A stretch of 64,000 bases of DNA, taken from positions 1 to 64,000 of the forward strand of contig JAKSNP010000003.1 in NCBI GenBank assembly GCA_024399655.1, read 5' to 3'. The stretch comes from Paludibacteraceae bacterium. Lineage in GTDB: Bacteria > Bacteroidota > Bacteroidia > Bacteroidales > Paludibacteraceae. The notes below the pieces were generated by a model, which had not been told where the DNA came from, did no database searches, and saw only the letters and a list, made by a program, of their open reading frames with translations. How positions within the stretch are numbered: position 1 is the first letter of the stretch; the number at the start of each line of letters is the position of its first letter. Below, piece after piece: positions 14,156 through 22,573 of this stretch. Position numbers and translations under genes: made by a program.

Positions 14156-15244
14156 TTATTGTTGTTTGGCTTTTCGTGATTTGCGGCGTTGTTGTCTTTT
14201 GTTGGGACGGGTAAGCATGTTGTGAACAGATTGGAAGCGTTTTTTTAGCCAACGATTAACCAACCTATCCTCTTCTTCCGGATTGGTTAAAGCCCGACGA
14301 ACGGCTCTGCGATAACGAAGATATGTACCTATATGACGCGCTTTCTTGTCATCATAGATATTATCGAAGGGGATGAGCAATGCCGTATCTTCAATGTCGT
14401 GCATGGGTCTATTAACCGCAGTACCGCACATAAAAAGACGCGGCGTAATGGAAATAAATGCATTGAAATTGGGAGGAATACAAGTTCCACGTCTGCGAAT
14501 AGCGTTCTTCAACAATTTATAATCCTCCTGAACATCATCGCTAGTAAGAATAAGATTCATCAAGTCAGCCGAAGATTCGGGCAATATTTCCATCTCCGGA
14601 CAAGGACGCAACAGATGATTCTGATCGGCGAAATGCTTCCAAAGATAATGATAAAGCAAATCACGCGAAATCTTGTCGTAGGACGGATAGACAGTCACTT
14701 TTCCGAAATAATAAAGAATATCCGGATTGCGCATAATGATAGCCGCAAGTCCATCCCATAAATTATCCAAGGCAAAAATGCATTTGGCTCCAGCTTTGGA
14801 GCTTTGATATTCAGGAGCGACAAACAGTCGTCCTAATTCCACTATATGAGGAAGGTAGTTCTGAATAAAATCCCGGGTAAACTCAAATTGGTGGGAACTT
14901 GCCAAAATGGGTTGCCCATTTTCATCAAATAGCGTCTCTGTACCCAAAAGGAAACGAAATCCTCCCAGAATAGCTTCGAAATCCGGATCCCAAACAATCA
15001 GTTGTTTGTAGGGATGTTCCATCTTGTCGAATTCATCCAGGTCAACGGAATGACCAGTGGATCCTCCTGCTGTGCGAAAAGAAAGTTCGCGCAGACGGCC
15101 GATTTCAGTAGTGACATTTGGCGAGTCCTGCCAGGTAACTACATATAACTCGTTATTCCCTTTATTGGTATTGGTCAGTTTCTTGCTTTTGGTCAGTTCT
15201 TTTTTCAGCAGATTAACAGAGACTGCTTCAATAATCTTTTCCAT
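14156..15244 (-). CDS. glsB: N-acyltransferase, GlsB-like (commendamide/glycine lipid)
   Basis: 362 aa. The GNAT-type acyltransferase core (LRELSFRTAGGSTG, VWDPDFEAILGGFRFLLG, HIVELGRLFVAPEYQ) is the OlsB/hemolysin-like domain, residues about 45-200, with a long C-terminal extension ending in the basic tail RRKSRKAKQQ. In Bacteroides the GlsB N-acyltransferase joins a 3-hydroxy fatty acyl group to glycine, making commendamide, and GlsA adds the second chain. The neighbouring PlsC-type gene supports this assignment. The product would be a membrane glycine lipid. A related amino-acid N-acyltransferase remains possible. Confidence 0.7.
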   Translation of the reverse strand: MEKIIEAVSVNLLKKELTKSKKLTNTNKGNNELYVVTWQDSPNVTTEIGRLRELSFRTAGGSTGHSVDLDEFDKMEHPYKQLIVWDPDFEAILGGFRFLLGTETLFDENGQPILASSHQFEFTRDFIQNYLPHIVELGRLFVAPEYQSSKAGAKCIFALDNLWDGLAAIIMRNPDILYYFGKVTVYPSYDKISRDLLYHYLWKHFADQNHLLRPCPEMEILPESSADLMNLILTSDDVQEDYKLLKNAIRRRGTCIPPNFNAFISITPRLFMCGTAVNRPMHDIEDTALLIPFDNIYDDKKARHIGTYLRYRRAVRRALTNPEEEDRLVNRWLKKRFQSVHNMLTRPNKRQQRRKSRKAKQQ

Positions 15245-15270
15245 TGTATGAATTTGATTGTATATTGCAA

Positions 15271-16122
15271 TTAATCAATAGATGCCGGCCATGTATTGTG
15301 GATAATACCGGCCATTTCCACCATATGTGCATGACAAACTTCACGAAGTCGTGCCGCCTCTTCTTTACGCGGTCTGTTTATGTCGGGCAAAACAGGTTCC
15401 CCGATATGAATTGTCATCAAAGGCTCGTCAGAACGAAAAATTCGGAAGAAACCTTTCCGCTCGCGAAAAGATATAACGCATGGAATTATAGGTATATTAT
15501 ACTTATAGGCCATATTGAACGCTCCTATCTTAAAAGGACGGACAGGGCTATAGTATTTCCAACTGCAACTCTCCGGAAAAATATGCATCCATTGTTTGCG
15601 CCTATGCAACTCGTCAAAAGCCTCGTTGAAACATCTAAGACCGCTTCTATCTTCAGGAACCGGGATACCACCGACGTGCTTCATAAGGTAACCGTCTTTG
15701 CCCATGAAAGAATTACGATACATAGGAATCCAACTGCGGTGTTGCGTGGCTTGGAGTACGGATATCATATCCCAACGACCAATATGATTACAAATCGTCA
15801 TTGCTCCGTCGCGGAAAAGACGACGATTCTTCCATAGATGATTGCGGCCCTCAATTCGCAAACCATAATAGACGCGGTTAACAAAGAAAACGATAACGCG
15901 AACGACGGTGTATACAAAGAAACGATTAATACGAAATTTAAGAGATTTATCCAAATATGGATAACTATCATCAAAGACGAGGTCGCGAACATGTCCACGC
16001 ACCTTAATCATCATCGTATGAGGATTGTCCGCCGGGAAAACCTCCATCGGAGCAGGAACAAACACATCATCCTTGACAATAAAATCCTTGTAAGCAGGGC
16101 CATAATGAGAATAATCCTTCAT
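15271..16122 (-). CDS. glsA: 1-acyl-glycerophosphate-type acyltransferase, GlsA-like
   Basis: 283 aa with the PlsC block order: NHIGRWD (NHx4D catalytic motif, residues about 107-113), GGIPVPEDRSG, MHIFPESCSW (the FPE-x-S box) and IIPCVIS. No clear transmembrane helix beyond a hydrophobic FVYTVVRVIVFFVN stretch near residue 72. In glycine-lipid synthesis this enzyme O-acylates the hydroxyl of the GlsB product. First gene of a three-gene operon with glsB 26 bp downstream. It is preceded by an unusual structured leader (16123-16255). Confidence 0.7.
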   Translation of the reverse strand: MKDYSHYGPAYKDFIVKDDVFVPAPMEVFPADNPHTMMIKVRGHVRDLVFDDSYPYLDKSLKFRINRFFVYTVVRVIVFFVNRVYYGLRIEGRNHLWKNRRLFRDGAMTICNHIGRWDMISVLQATQHRSWIPMYRNSFMGKDGYLMKHVGGIPVPEDRSGLRCFNEAFDELHRRKQWMHIFPESCSWKYYSPVRPFKIGAFNMAYKYNIPIIPCVISFRERKGFFRIFRSDEPLMTIHIGEPVLPDINRPRKEEAARLREVCHAHMVEMAGIIHNTWPASID

Positions 16123-16254
16123 CGTAAATAGTTGGATTCTATCAATTTAGTACCTTTGTCTCACCAGCAGAACCCGATATCCGATTCGGCAAAGTTTACC
16201 CCAGGAGGGCCATAGTTAGCACACGGACAGTAACCTATCCAACTAAATCGAGTG
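16123..16254 (-). promoter_or_regulatory. Structured 5' leader of glsA, riboswitch-like
   Basis: The transcript from the -7 box at 16255-16262 would start a few bases before TAGTTGGAT. This pairs perfectly (9 bp) with ATCCAACTA located directly before the ATG, so the whole leader is closed by one stem. TAGTT can alternatively pair with AACTA about 30 bases later. CCC-TCCT-GGG forms an inner hairpin. Competing pairing near the start codon is what a translational switch would show. It matches no class I can name. Confidence 0.5.
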
Positions 16255-16262
16255 CAAAGGTA
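16255..16262 (-). promoter_or_regulatory. -7 box of the glsA operon
   Basis: Minus-strand TACCTTTG, 133 bases upstream of the glsA ATG. Confidence 0.6.
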
Positions 16263-16528
16263 CAACTTATTTCTGAGTTATGCAAATTAAAAAACGATTT
16301 TGTTGAACTATAAGTAAAATTAAGGCAATGATAAACCAATTGACCCGAATGTATAATTACACGTTGCAACAAATATCACATGTTTGGCGAAGTCAAGAAA
16401 ATGAATTTGCCGGACAAATCAGAAGTGTCCGCAGGATGAAAAACAGAGAAATAGCACAAATAATCTAAATCATTGTAATACAGGTGCTTATCAATTAAAA
16501 GCGAATGCCAACACCATAAAAAGGAAGT

Positions 16529-16571
16529 CGGGAATTTCAGGGAATTTCCCGCAAGTTCCTGGAAGTTCCCG
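16529..16571. repeat. Short tandem/inverted GGGAAnTTCC units
   Basis: Four units of about 10 bp (GGGAATTTCA, GGGAATTTCCC, GCAAGTTCCT, GGAAGTTCCC) form overlapping inverted repeats. The rest of 16263-16886 has no gene, promoter or terminator that I can support. Confidence 0.5.
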
Positions 16572-16886
16572 CCCCTGTCAATAGCGGTAATATAAATACA
16601 GAGTTCAATAAATCAGATGTAAAAAAATGACAAGAATCTGTTTCGCGAATCAAAAAAAACTTAAAAGGAAAACAAGGAAGATAATGCATAGGAAGGTAAT
16701 TGGAGCCAAATGCCTGACAAGATATGGAAACACCCTTGCAAGCCCCCGTTATGAACCCGTTATACCCCCCTTTTAATATCGGAATCAGTCACGAAATCAA
16801 AAATCGATGAAAAGATAATGAGCCATGTCAAACCAGCCTCTGAATCAATCATTCAAAGCCAACAGATGTGTAATATCTATTAGATA

Positions 16887-18575
16887 CTAATTCGGATAAA
16901 GGCCGCCAATTGTTTTACCGACATTGATAAGGTGGTCGGAAATACGCTCTGAATTAGAGGCCAATTCGATGTATTGCGCACCTACCAAAGCAGAACATTT
17001 ACCAGCAGCAAGGCGTTCGATATGGCGGTGCTCCATAAAATCATTCAAGTCATCAACTTTATCTTCAAAGTCATGCGCTTGCCAATAGGCTTCCCTATCG
17101 GTATTCATATATGCTTTCATCGTAAATTGATAAACATTGAACACCAATTCACGCATTTGCTCGATTTCCGCCACAGCTTCTTCAGAGAAACGCTCATTTG
17201 CATGAAGAAGTATATCGGCATATTCCGTGATATTTTCAGCATAGTCACCAATTCGTTCCAAATCGCTCACTGTGCGAATGGCATTGGTAAGGTACTGATG
17301 GTCGGCCTGTGGAATTTGTAAAGCATTGAGTCGGACAATGTAGTGCACCAATTCATGGTTGAGGTAATCCAGATTAGCTTCTGTCCCAGTAAAAATATCT
17401 TTTTCTGAAAAATCAAGAGCCGTAACCATGTGCAAAGACCGATCATAGTTCTGCATAGCCATCTGCGCCATGTGTTCAATCTCCAATTTGACTTGTCGAA
17501 CAGCGATAATTGGTGTACGAAGCATCTTCTCATCCACGAAAAAGAAATGCGGTTTGGTATATTCCGACTCCTTTGTCAAAGGCTCAGGAATAAAACGGCT
17601 GACCATAGAAACCAAGATATCCGTCAAGGGCAAAATAATCATGACGGTGGTCACATTAAAAATAGTGTGAAACATAGCCATCTGCAACTGCGGGGCGTGA
17701 GGAAAGAGATGCTCAAAGATAATCCCAAAGTTCATATTACCCTTTGACACAATAGACATGACACCCGCCACGAGCAAGAAAACGACAACACCAAAGCAGT
17801 TGAAGAACAAGTGGATAAGGGCAGTACGTTTTGCATTAAGTCCGCTAGTCAACCCCGCTATTATCGCCACTACGCATGAACCGATATTCGAGCCTAAAGT
17901 AATATATATACCTTGATTAAGCGAAATCAAGCCAGTAACAGCCATCGTGATAGCCACTGATGTCATAACAGAAGATGACTGAATGATTGCCGTAAAAACA
18001 GCCCCAATAAGCACCAATAAAATCGGGTTACTGATACGTGCAATAAACTGTCTAACAGAATCCAATCGGGCAAAATTCTCCATGGAATCAGACATCATCG
18101 ACAAGCCGACAAAGAGCATTCCGAATCCGGCTAAAATTCCACCCAAGGTTTTGATATTATCCTTTTTAGAAAAAACGGATACAAAAGCTCCAATTCCAGC
18201 AAAAGCAGCAAAGATAGCCGTTGTACTGAGTCCTCCACCACTACTAAGTCCCAAGGCAACAATCTGAGCAGTAATAGTAGTACCGATATTGGCACCATAA
18301 ATAATAGTAGCCGCCTGTGCGAGTGACATGATTCCCACATTGACGAAACCAATCACCATGACCGTAGTAGCACCTGATGATTGAATAGCAGCAGTACCTA
18401 AAGCGCCAATCCCGATACCGACCAAACGGCTTCGTCCGGTATTAGCAAAAAGTTTTTTGAGACGCTCGCCACCGGCAGATTCCAAATTGGATGACATCAT
18501 TTGACATGCAATCAAGAAAATACCGATACCTGCAATAAGAGCCAATATAGCAGAAACAACTGTCAGAGTGTCCAT
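16887..18575 (-). CDS. Na/Pi cotransporter family protein with PhoU-like C-terminus
   Basis: 562 aa. Two inverted transport repeats carry the family QSS motifs: GTAAIQSSGATTVMVIG near residue 60 and FTAIIQSSSVMTSVAIT near residue 195. About nine membrane segments run to residue 330. The cytoplasmic C-terminal 200 residues are helical and PhoU-like (VSDLERIGDYAENITEYADI, SERISDHLINVG). It imports phosphate with sodium; the PhoU part is thought to regulate. Own promoter at 18605-18612, monocistronic. Confidence 0.9.
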   Translation of the reverse strand: MDTLTVVSAILALIAGIGIFLIACQMMSSNLESAGGERLKKLFANTGRSRLVGIGIGALGTAAIQSSGATTVMVIGFVNVGIMSLAQAATIIYGANIGTTITAQIVALGLSSGGGLSTTAIFAAFAGIGAFVSVFSKKDNIKTLGGILAGFGMLFVGLSMMSDSMENFARLDSVRQFIARISNPILLVLIGAVFTAIIQSSSVMTSVAITMAVTGLISLNQGIYITLGSNIGSCVVAIIAGLTSGLNAKRTALIHLFFNCFGVVVFLLVAGVMSIVSKGNMNFGIIFEHLFPHAPQLQMAMFHTIFNVTTVMIILPLTDILVSMVSRFIPEPLTKESEYTKPHFFFVDEKMLRTPIIAVRQVKLEIEHMAQMAMQNYDRSLHMVTALDFSEKDIFTGTEANLDYLNHELVHYIVRLNALQIPQADHQYLTNAIRTVSDLERIGDYAENITEYADILLHANERFSEEAVAEIEQMRELVFNVYQFTMKAYMNTDREAYWQAHDFEDKVDDLNDFMEHRHIERLAAGKCSALVGAQYIELASNSERISDHLINVGKTIGGLYPN

Positions 18576-18604
18576 AAGGATAAATTTTGTTTACATTTTG
18601 GCTG

Positions 18605-18612
18605 CAAAAGTA
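18605..18612 (-). promoter_or_regulatory. -7 box of the Na/Pi cotransporter
   Basis: Minus-strand TACTTTTG about 30 bases before the ATG. Confidence 0.6.
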
Positions 18613-18754
18613 CAAAAAAAATCTCATATACGCAAATTTCACAGTAAAAAATACGATTGCAGAACAAAAAAAATCGAATGGAGCAAAATATAGAATCCTA
18701 ACATGCAATCATATTTACACAGAGAAATAAGTGAGACAGGGTGTGTAGGGAAAT

Positions 18755-18781
18755 AGAACCGCTGCACAAGGCAGCGATTCT
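18755..18781 (-). terminator. Hairpin after the 37-aa gene
   Basis: AGAATCGCTGC pairs with GCAGCGGTTCT on the minus strand (one G-T pair), five-base loop, little U-tract. It follows the small membrane-protein ORF. Confidence 0.5.
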
Positions 18782-18794
18782 ACTAAAATGAAGT

Positions 18795-18908
18795 TTACTC
18801 TTCAGTTTTATTTTCCTCATTATGACGATATTTGATACTCATAATAACAAAAGGCAGAACAGCTATGAGCAAAAAGATAACCGTAATGCAAACAATTGAT
18901 TTATCCAT
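18795..18908 (-). CDS. Small membrane protein, 37 aa
   Basis: One hydrophobic helix (IVCITVIFLLIAVLPFVIM) followed by a basic then acidic tail (KYRHNEENKTEE). This is the pattern of single-pass microproteins that join membrane complexes. It lies between the 118-aa lipoprotein gene and a hairpin, probably as the last gene of the long minus-strand operon. The function is unknown. Apart from this ORF and its hairpin, 18576-18978 is empty. Confidence 0.5.
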   Translation of the reverse strand: MDKSIVCITVIFLLIAVLPFVIMSIKYRHNEENKTEE

Positions 18909-18978
18909 ATATTTTGCAATTTTAAAGTGAATATTTGAATTGAACGGTACACCAGTACCCGTATTAAATCAAACAAGA

Positions 18979-19335
18979 TCACCAAAATGCAGAAAATGGA
19001 AATGCGATACACTCGCTTGTAAATAACAGTACAAGCCGTTGAGAGAAACGGACGATAGACGACAGTTTGCTATGTTGCAAGAAAATAGCGGCTATACTAT
19101 AAACCGAATTCTCCGTTTTGTATTTGATATTATCAGAAACAACAGGTAAGGGCATAACATTAACCCGCTGCCACTCAATAGACAAGGGGCATTGAAGCGG
19201 CATGCGTAGCTCATCATTCGGGCGTGACTCGGAAGGAGGAGTAAACGGCACAGCCGATGTATCGTACTTTTGGCACGAATACATCAGCAAAATGCTGAGC
19301 ACAAACAAAATACGAGTTACCTGTTTCTTCACCAT
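18979..19335 (-). CDS. Hypothetical lipoprotein, 118 aa
   Basis: Begins MVKKQVTRILFVLSILLMYS-C: a lipoprotein signal with the lipobox Cys near residue 21. The mature part has no known domain and ends with a hydrophobic Phe-rich stretch. The ATG overlaps the stop of the DUF1295 gene (TGATG), so translation is coupled, which decides the start against an upstream ATG. Function unknown. Confidence 0.6.
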   Translation of the reverse strand: MVKKQVTRILFVLSILLMYSCQKYDTSAVPFTPPSESRPNDELRMPLQCPLSIEWQRVNVMPLPVVSDNIKYKTENSVYSIAAIFLQHSKLSSIVRFSQRLVLLFTSECIAFPFSAFW

Positions 19336-20144
19336 CACCCTCTTAACCAATTGAAGCGTTTGACCGAATAAATCGGCAAAAGCGGAATCAAAATAGGCAC
19401 CCTCTTTTTGTAAGCCTGATATTCGGGATCCTCACCATAGTTTTTATCTTGACGGATCTCGAGGCGTCGAGCGCCACTAAACATGATATATACGATTCCG
19501 ATATAGCCAAACAAAGCCAGTAACCAATGCCACCATGCGGAATAACACCCGATTCCACTGATGAACACGCCCGTCCATAAAGTAACTTCACCCAGATAAT
19601 TGGGACAACGGACGATGCGATATAATCCCGTATCAACAAAGCGATCAGGATTGACTTTTTTGGCAGCACTTTTCTGATGGTCGGCCCAACTCTCCAACAA
19701 GACGCCCAATACGGCAACTGCGAATCCTATCCAGCCAATTATCTGCAGCGTAGCCACTCCGTCAGCCATGTTCTGAACCCGTACGATTATCGGGAACATC
19801 TGACAGATATAGAGTATAACACAACTGATCCAAATGGCCGAAAGTACTCCCTTGGAATACGAATCATTGGTCATCGCATCCAAAGAAACGGTCTTCGCAT
19901 ACGCTTTGCTCTTCAATTCACGCCGGAGCAAATAGGTAGCCAATCTGAAACCGTAAACAATGAGCAAGGCGATCAGAGCAAAAGCCAGCAAATTCAAAGC
20001 CCGGAAATGCATGACTATCAATGCTATTCCGATGCCGGCAATGCTATATCCGTAGCCTAGCGATATAAAATAAATAAATTTTTTCCACCCTACACTATCA
20101 ATAAGCAAAGTGAGCAGGGCAAGAATCAAGAGTGTTTTTCCCAT
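19335..20144 (-). CDS. DUF1295 integral membrane protein (isoprenylcysteine methyltransferase-like fold)
   Basis: 269 aa from MGKTLLILALL. About seven membrane helices. The C-terminal part has the family signature VDTGLYRIVRCPNYLGEVTL ... GEDPEYQAYKKRVPILIPL, shared with steroid 5-alpha-reductase C-terminal and ICMT-type enzymes that use a cofactor at the membrane face. Substrate unknown. An upstream ATG 16 codons earlier would overlap the rRNA methylase gene, so the later one is preferred. Confidence 0.8.
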   Translation of the reverse strand: MGKTLLILALLTLLIDSVGWKKFIYFISLGYGYSIAGIGIALIVMHFRALNLLAFALIALLIVYGFRLATYLLRRELKSKAYAKTVSLDAMTNDSYSKGVLSAIWISCVILYICQMFPIIVRVQNMADGVATLQIIGWIGFAVAVLGVLLESWADHQKSAAKKVNPDRFVDTGLYRIVRCPNYLGEVTLWTGVFISGIGCYSAWWHWLLALFGYIGIVYIMFSGARRLEIRQDKNYGEDPEYQAYKKRVPILIPLLPIYSVKRFNWLRG

Positions 20145-20170
20145 ACTATAAATGACTAATTCTAAAATAA

Positions 20171-20989
20171 TTATCTTTTTCTCAGTTCCCAAAATGCGAC
20201 AGCAGATGCAGCCGCCACGTTCAACGAATCCACGCCGTGTGACATCGGAATACGAACCACGTAATCCGCATTGTGAATCGTAGTTACAGGCAGTCCGTCA
20301 CCTTCACTCCCCATGATCAATGCCAAACGATCGATGCACTTGAGGCAAGGATCATCCAATGCCACACTATCATCCCTCAGAGCCATTGCCACGGTTTGGA
20401 AGCCATAGTCATGAAGCGATTCGACCGGCGCATTCATCCAAGTCCACGGAATGAGGAAGATATTCCCCATCGATACACGTACGGCTCTTCGATTCAAGGG
20501 GTCACACGAATACGGAGTCAACAATACGGCATCTATATCCAAGGCAGCAGCCGAGCGGAAAATAGCGCCAATATTCGTAGTATTGACAACGGCATCAATC
20601 ACGACCACGCGATGCGCATTTTTCACCACCTGCTCAACGGACGGATGTTGTTTGCGACGCATCGCACACAGCACGCTCCGCGTCAAAGTATAGCCGGTCA
20701 ATTCCCGCAACAATTCACGAGGACCGACATAAACGGGGATATTCTCCCCTTCCGGCAAAGAACCAATGCGTTTCAACAAATCAGCCGCATAGCCATCAAC
20801 ATGTTTTGCCTCCGTAAGAAGCGCAACCGGCTCGTAACCTGCATTGAGAGCCACATTAATCACCTTACAACTCTCAGCAATAAACAAGCCACGCCCCGAC
20901 AATTTATCATCGGTCAATTGAGCGTCAGTCAGGTTGGCGAATATGTCCAATCCCTCTTGGGTAAGAGATGTAACCTCAATAATATTCAT
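20171..20989 (-). CDS. SpoU/TrmH-family RNA 2'-O-ribose methyltransferase
   Basis: 272 aa. An N-terminal substrate-binding domain (residues 1-110) is followed by the SPOUT knot: VVVIDAVVNTTNIGAIFRSA (motif 1, N and R conserved), LALIMGSEGDGLP (motif 2) and VRIPMSHGVDSLNVAAASAV (motif 3). It methylates a ribose in rRNA or tRNA using S-adenosylmethionine; the exact site is not predictable. The start MNIIEVTSLTQE was chosen since upstream in-frame residues are not conserved-looking and overlap ddh. Confidence 0.85.
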   Translation of the reverse strand: MNIIEVTSLTQEGLDIFANLTDAQLTDDKLSGRGLFIAESCKVINVALNAGYEPVALLTEAKHVDGYAADLLKRIGSLPEGENIPVYVGPRELLRELTGYTLTRSVLCAMRRKQHPSVEQVVKNAHRVVVIDAVVNTTNIGAIFRSAAALDIDAVLLTPYSCDPLNRRAVRVSMGNIFLIPWTWMNAPVESLHDYGFQTVAMALRDDSVALDDPCLKCIDRLALIMGSEGDGLPVTTIHNADYVVRIPMSHGVDSLNVAAASAVAFWELRKR

Positions 20990-21071
20990 TTGCAAATTTC
21001 TTATTCTTGCATCAAGACGGCAAGGCCGTAAAAATTCATTGATGCTCGTCCGTTCCGCGGGCCAAGCGATA

Positions 21072-21932
21072 TTATACCAGATGGGCAATCAGGTCTTCGC
21101 GTTCGCCCGGCAGCAAATCAATCGGCGCCAATTCAACCGTAGTGAAAGAGCCGAACTGTTGGCGATCATGCATTCTTACCGCCGCACGAGCACAAGAAAC
21201 CATCATTTGGCCGGTAAGTGCGGGATTATTGATTCGCATCGTAAAGTCGACCTGTTGATTCGGCGTAATACCAGACATGCCATTTCTTTCGATATGCACG
21301 CCATGTTGGTGTGTATCCAGTTTTGCCACGGAATCAACCCGTTCCACTTCCGTATAATCGTGTGCGAAATAATCGTCATGCAAGATTGCCTCCTTCACTT
21401 TTTCAAACTCATAGCCTTCTTCCAGCTCGATATAGACATGACGATTATGACGTCCTTCGCCTGCGGGAAGTGTCATAGACAAAGCATCTTTCACACCCGG
21501 AATCGCTTTAGCAGCAACCGAATGTCCCATACTCCGTCCTGGGCCGAAATTGGTAAAAAGTTGCCCTTCTGGAACCAAGGCATGCATCATAACTCGAATC
21601 ACCGAATCAGAGCCAGGATCCCATCCAGCCGAAATGACGCTAACCGCCTTATATTGTTCAGCGACAGGACTCAATTGAGCGCGTAATTTGCAGATATCGT
21701 TATGAATATCAAAGGAATCAACCGTACAAATTCCCGCTTTCAGGAAAAGCGGCGCACAAACAGGTACTTCTCGCGTAGGAGTACAAAGCAGGACCACATC
21801 CGGTTTTTCGGCCAACAAAGTGACCATCTCATCATGATGGAAGACTCCCACCAATTCCATATCTTTGGCCTTTTTAACGGCTTGTTCAGCAGCTCGGCCA
21901 ATATTGCCATATCCAAATACAGCTATTTTCAT
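21072..21932 (-). CDS. ddh: meso-Diaminopimelate dehydrogenase
   Basis: 286 aa from the ATG at 21932 (a GTG three codons upstream is possible). NADP-binding MKIAVFGYGNIGRAAEQAV at the N-terminus, then CTVDSFDIHNDI and the signature SAGWDPGSDSVIR. It makes meso-diaminopimelate from tetrahydrodipicolinate in one step, supplying lysine and peptidoglycan. Length matches the family. Sits 24 bp after lemA in the long operon; no lysine riboswitch is seen. Confidence 0.9.
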   Translation of the reverse strand: MKIAVFGYGNIGRAAEQAVKKAKDMELVGVFHHDEMVTLLAEKPDVVLLCTPTREVPVCAPLFLKAGICTVDSFDIHNDICKLRAQLSPVAEQYKAVSVISAGWDPGSDSVIRVMMHALVPEGQLFTNFGPGRSMGHSVAAKAIPGVKDALSMTLPAGEGRHNRHVYIELEEGYEFEKVKEAILHDDYFAHDYTEVERVDSVAKLDTHQHGVHIERNGMSGITPNQQVDFTMRINNPALTGQMMVSCARAAVRMHDRQQFGSFTTVELAPIDLLPGEREDLIAHLV

Positions 21933-21955
21933 ACTTTTCACAACGTCAAGTTCTA

Positions 21956-22543
21956 TCAGAATTCCACAACCGGAGCTTTTTCAGCGCCAGCTTCCGCTTC
22001 AAAATAGGCTTTTTTATCAAATCCGAAGGAATTTGCAATAATATTATTGGGGAAGCGACGAATCAAAACGTTAAACTGCTTAGCAGCCTCATTAAAGGCA
22101 TTGCGAGCGACCGTAATGCGATTTTCGGTTCCTTCCAATTGAGATTGCAGTTCCAAGAAATTTTGATTGGCCTTCAAGTCCGGATAATTCTCCGAAATAG
22201 CGAGCAAACGTCCCAAAGCCTGCGAGAGTTCACCTTGGGCCTCTTGATAGGCCATCAATTGTTCGGGTGTAGCATTAGTGGGATCTATTGTAATTTGAGT
22301 AGCTTTGGCACGAGCAGCCACAACCTCTTCCAAAGTTTGGGACTCATGCTGTGCATACCCCTTAACGGTGGAAACCAAATTAGGAACAAGATCAGCACGG
22401 CGCTGGTACTGATTTTCAACCTGAGCCCAGGAAGTCTCCACATTCTCCTCTGCCGTTACCATAGCATTATAACGGCCGATACACCAAAAAACGACAGCTG
22501 CGACAGCTGCAATCACAATAATCCAAATTGATTTCTTACTCAT
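21956..22543 (-). CDS. lemA: LemA family protein
   Basis: 195 aa. One N-terminal membrane helix (IWIIVIAAVAAVVFWCIG) and a periplasmic helical bundle with the LemA signature ETSWAQVENQYQRRADLVPN and FLELQSQLEGTENRITVARN. Function is unclear in the family, but it is often next to TPM-domain (YgcG-like) proteins and metallopeptidases, exactly as here. Confidence 0.9.
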   Translation of the reverse strand: MSKKSIWIIVIAAVAAVVFWCIGRYNAMVTAEENVETSWAQVENQYQRRADLVPNLVSTVKGYAQHESQTLEEVVAARAKATQITIDPTNATPEQLMAYQEAQGELSQALGRLLAISENYPDLKANQNFLELQSQLEGTENRITVARNAFNEAAKQFNVLIRRFPNNIIANSFGFDKKAYFEAEAGAEKAPVVEF

Positions 22544-22573
22544 TTTTGTATAAATTAAAATTTCACAATATGC

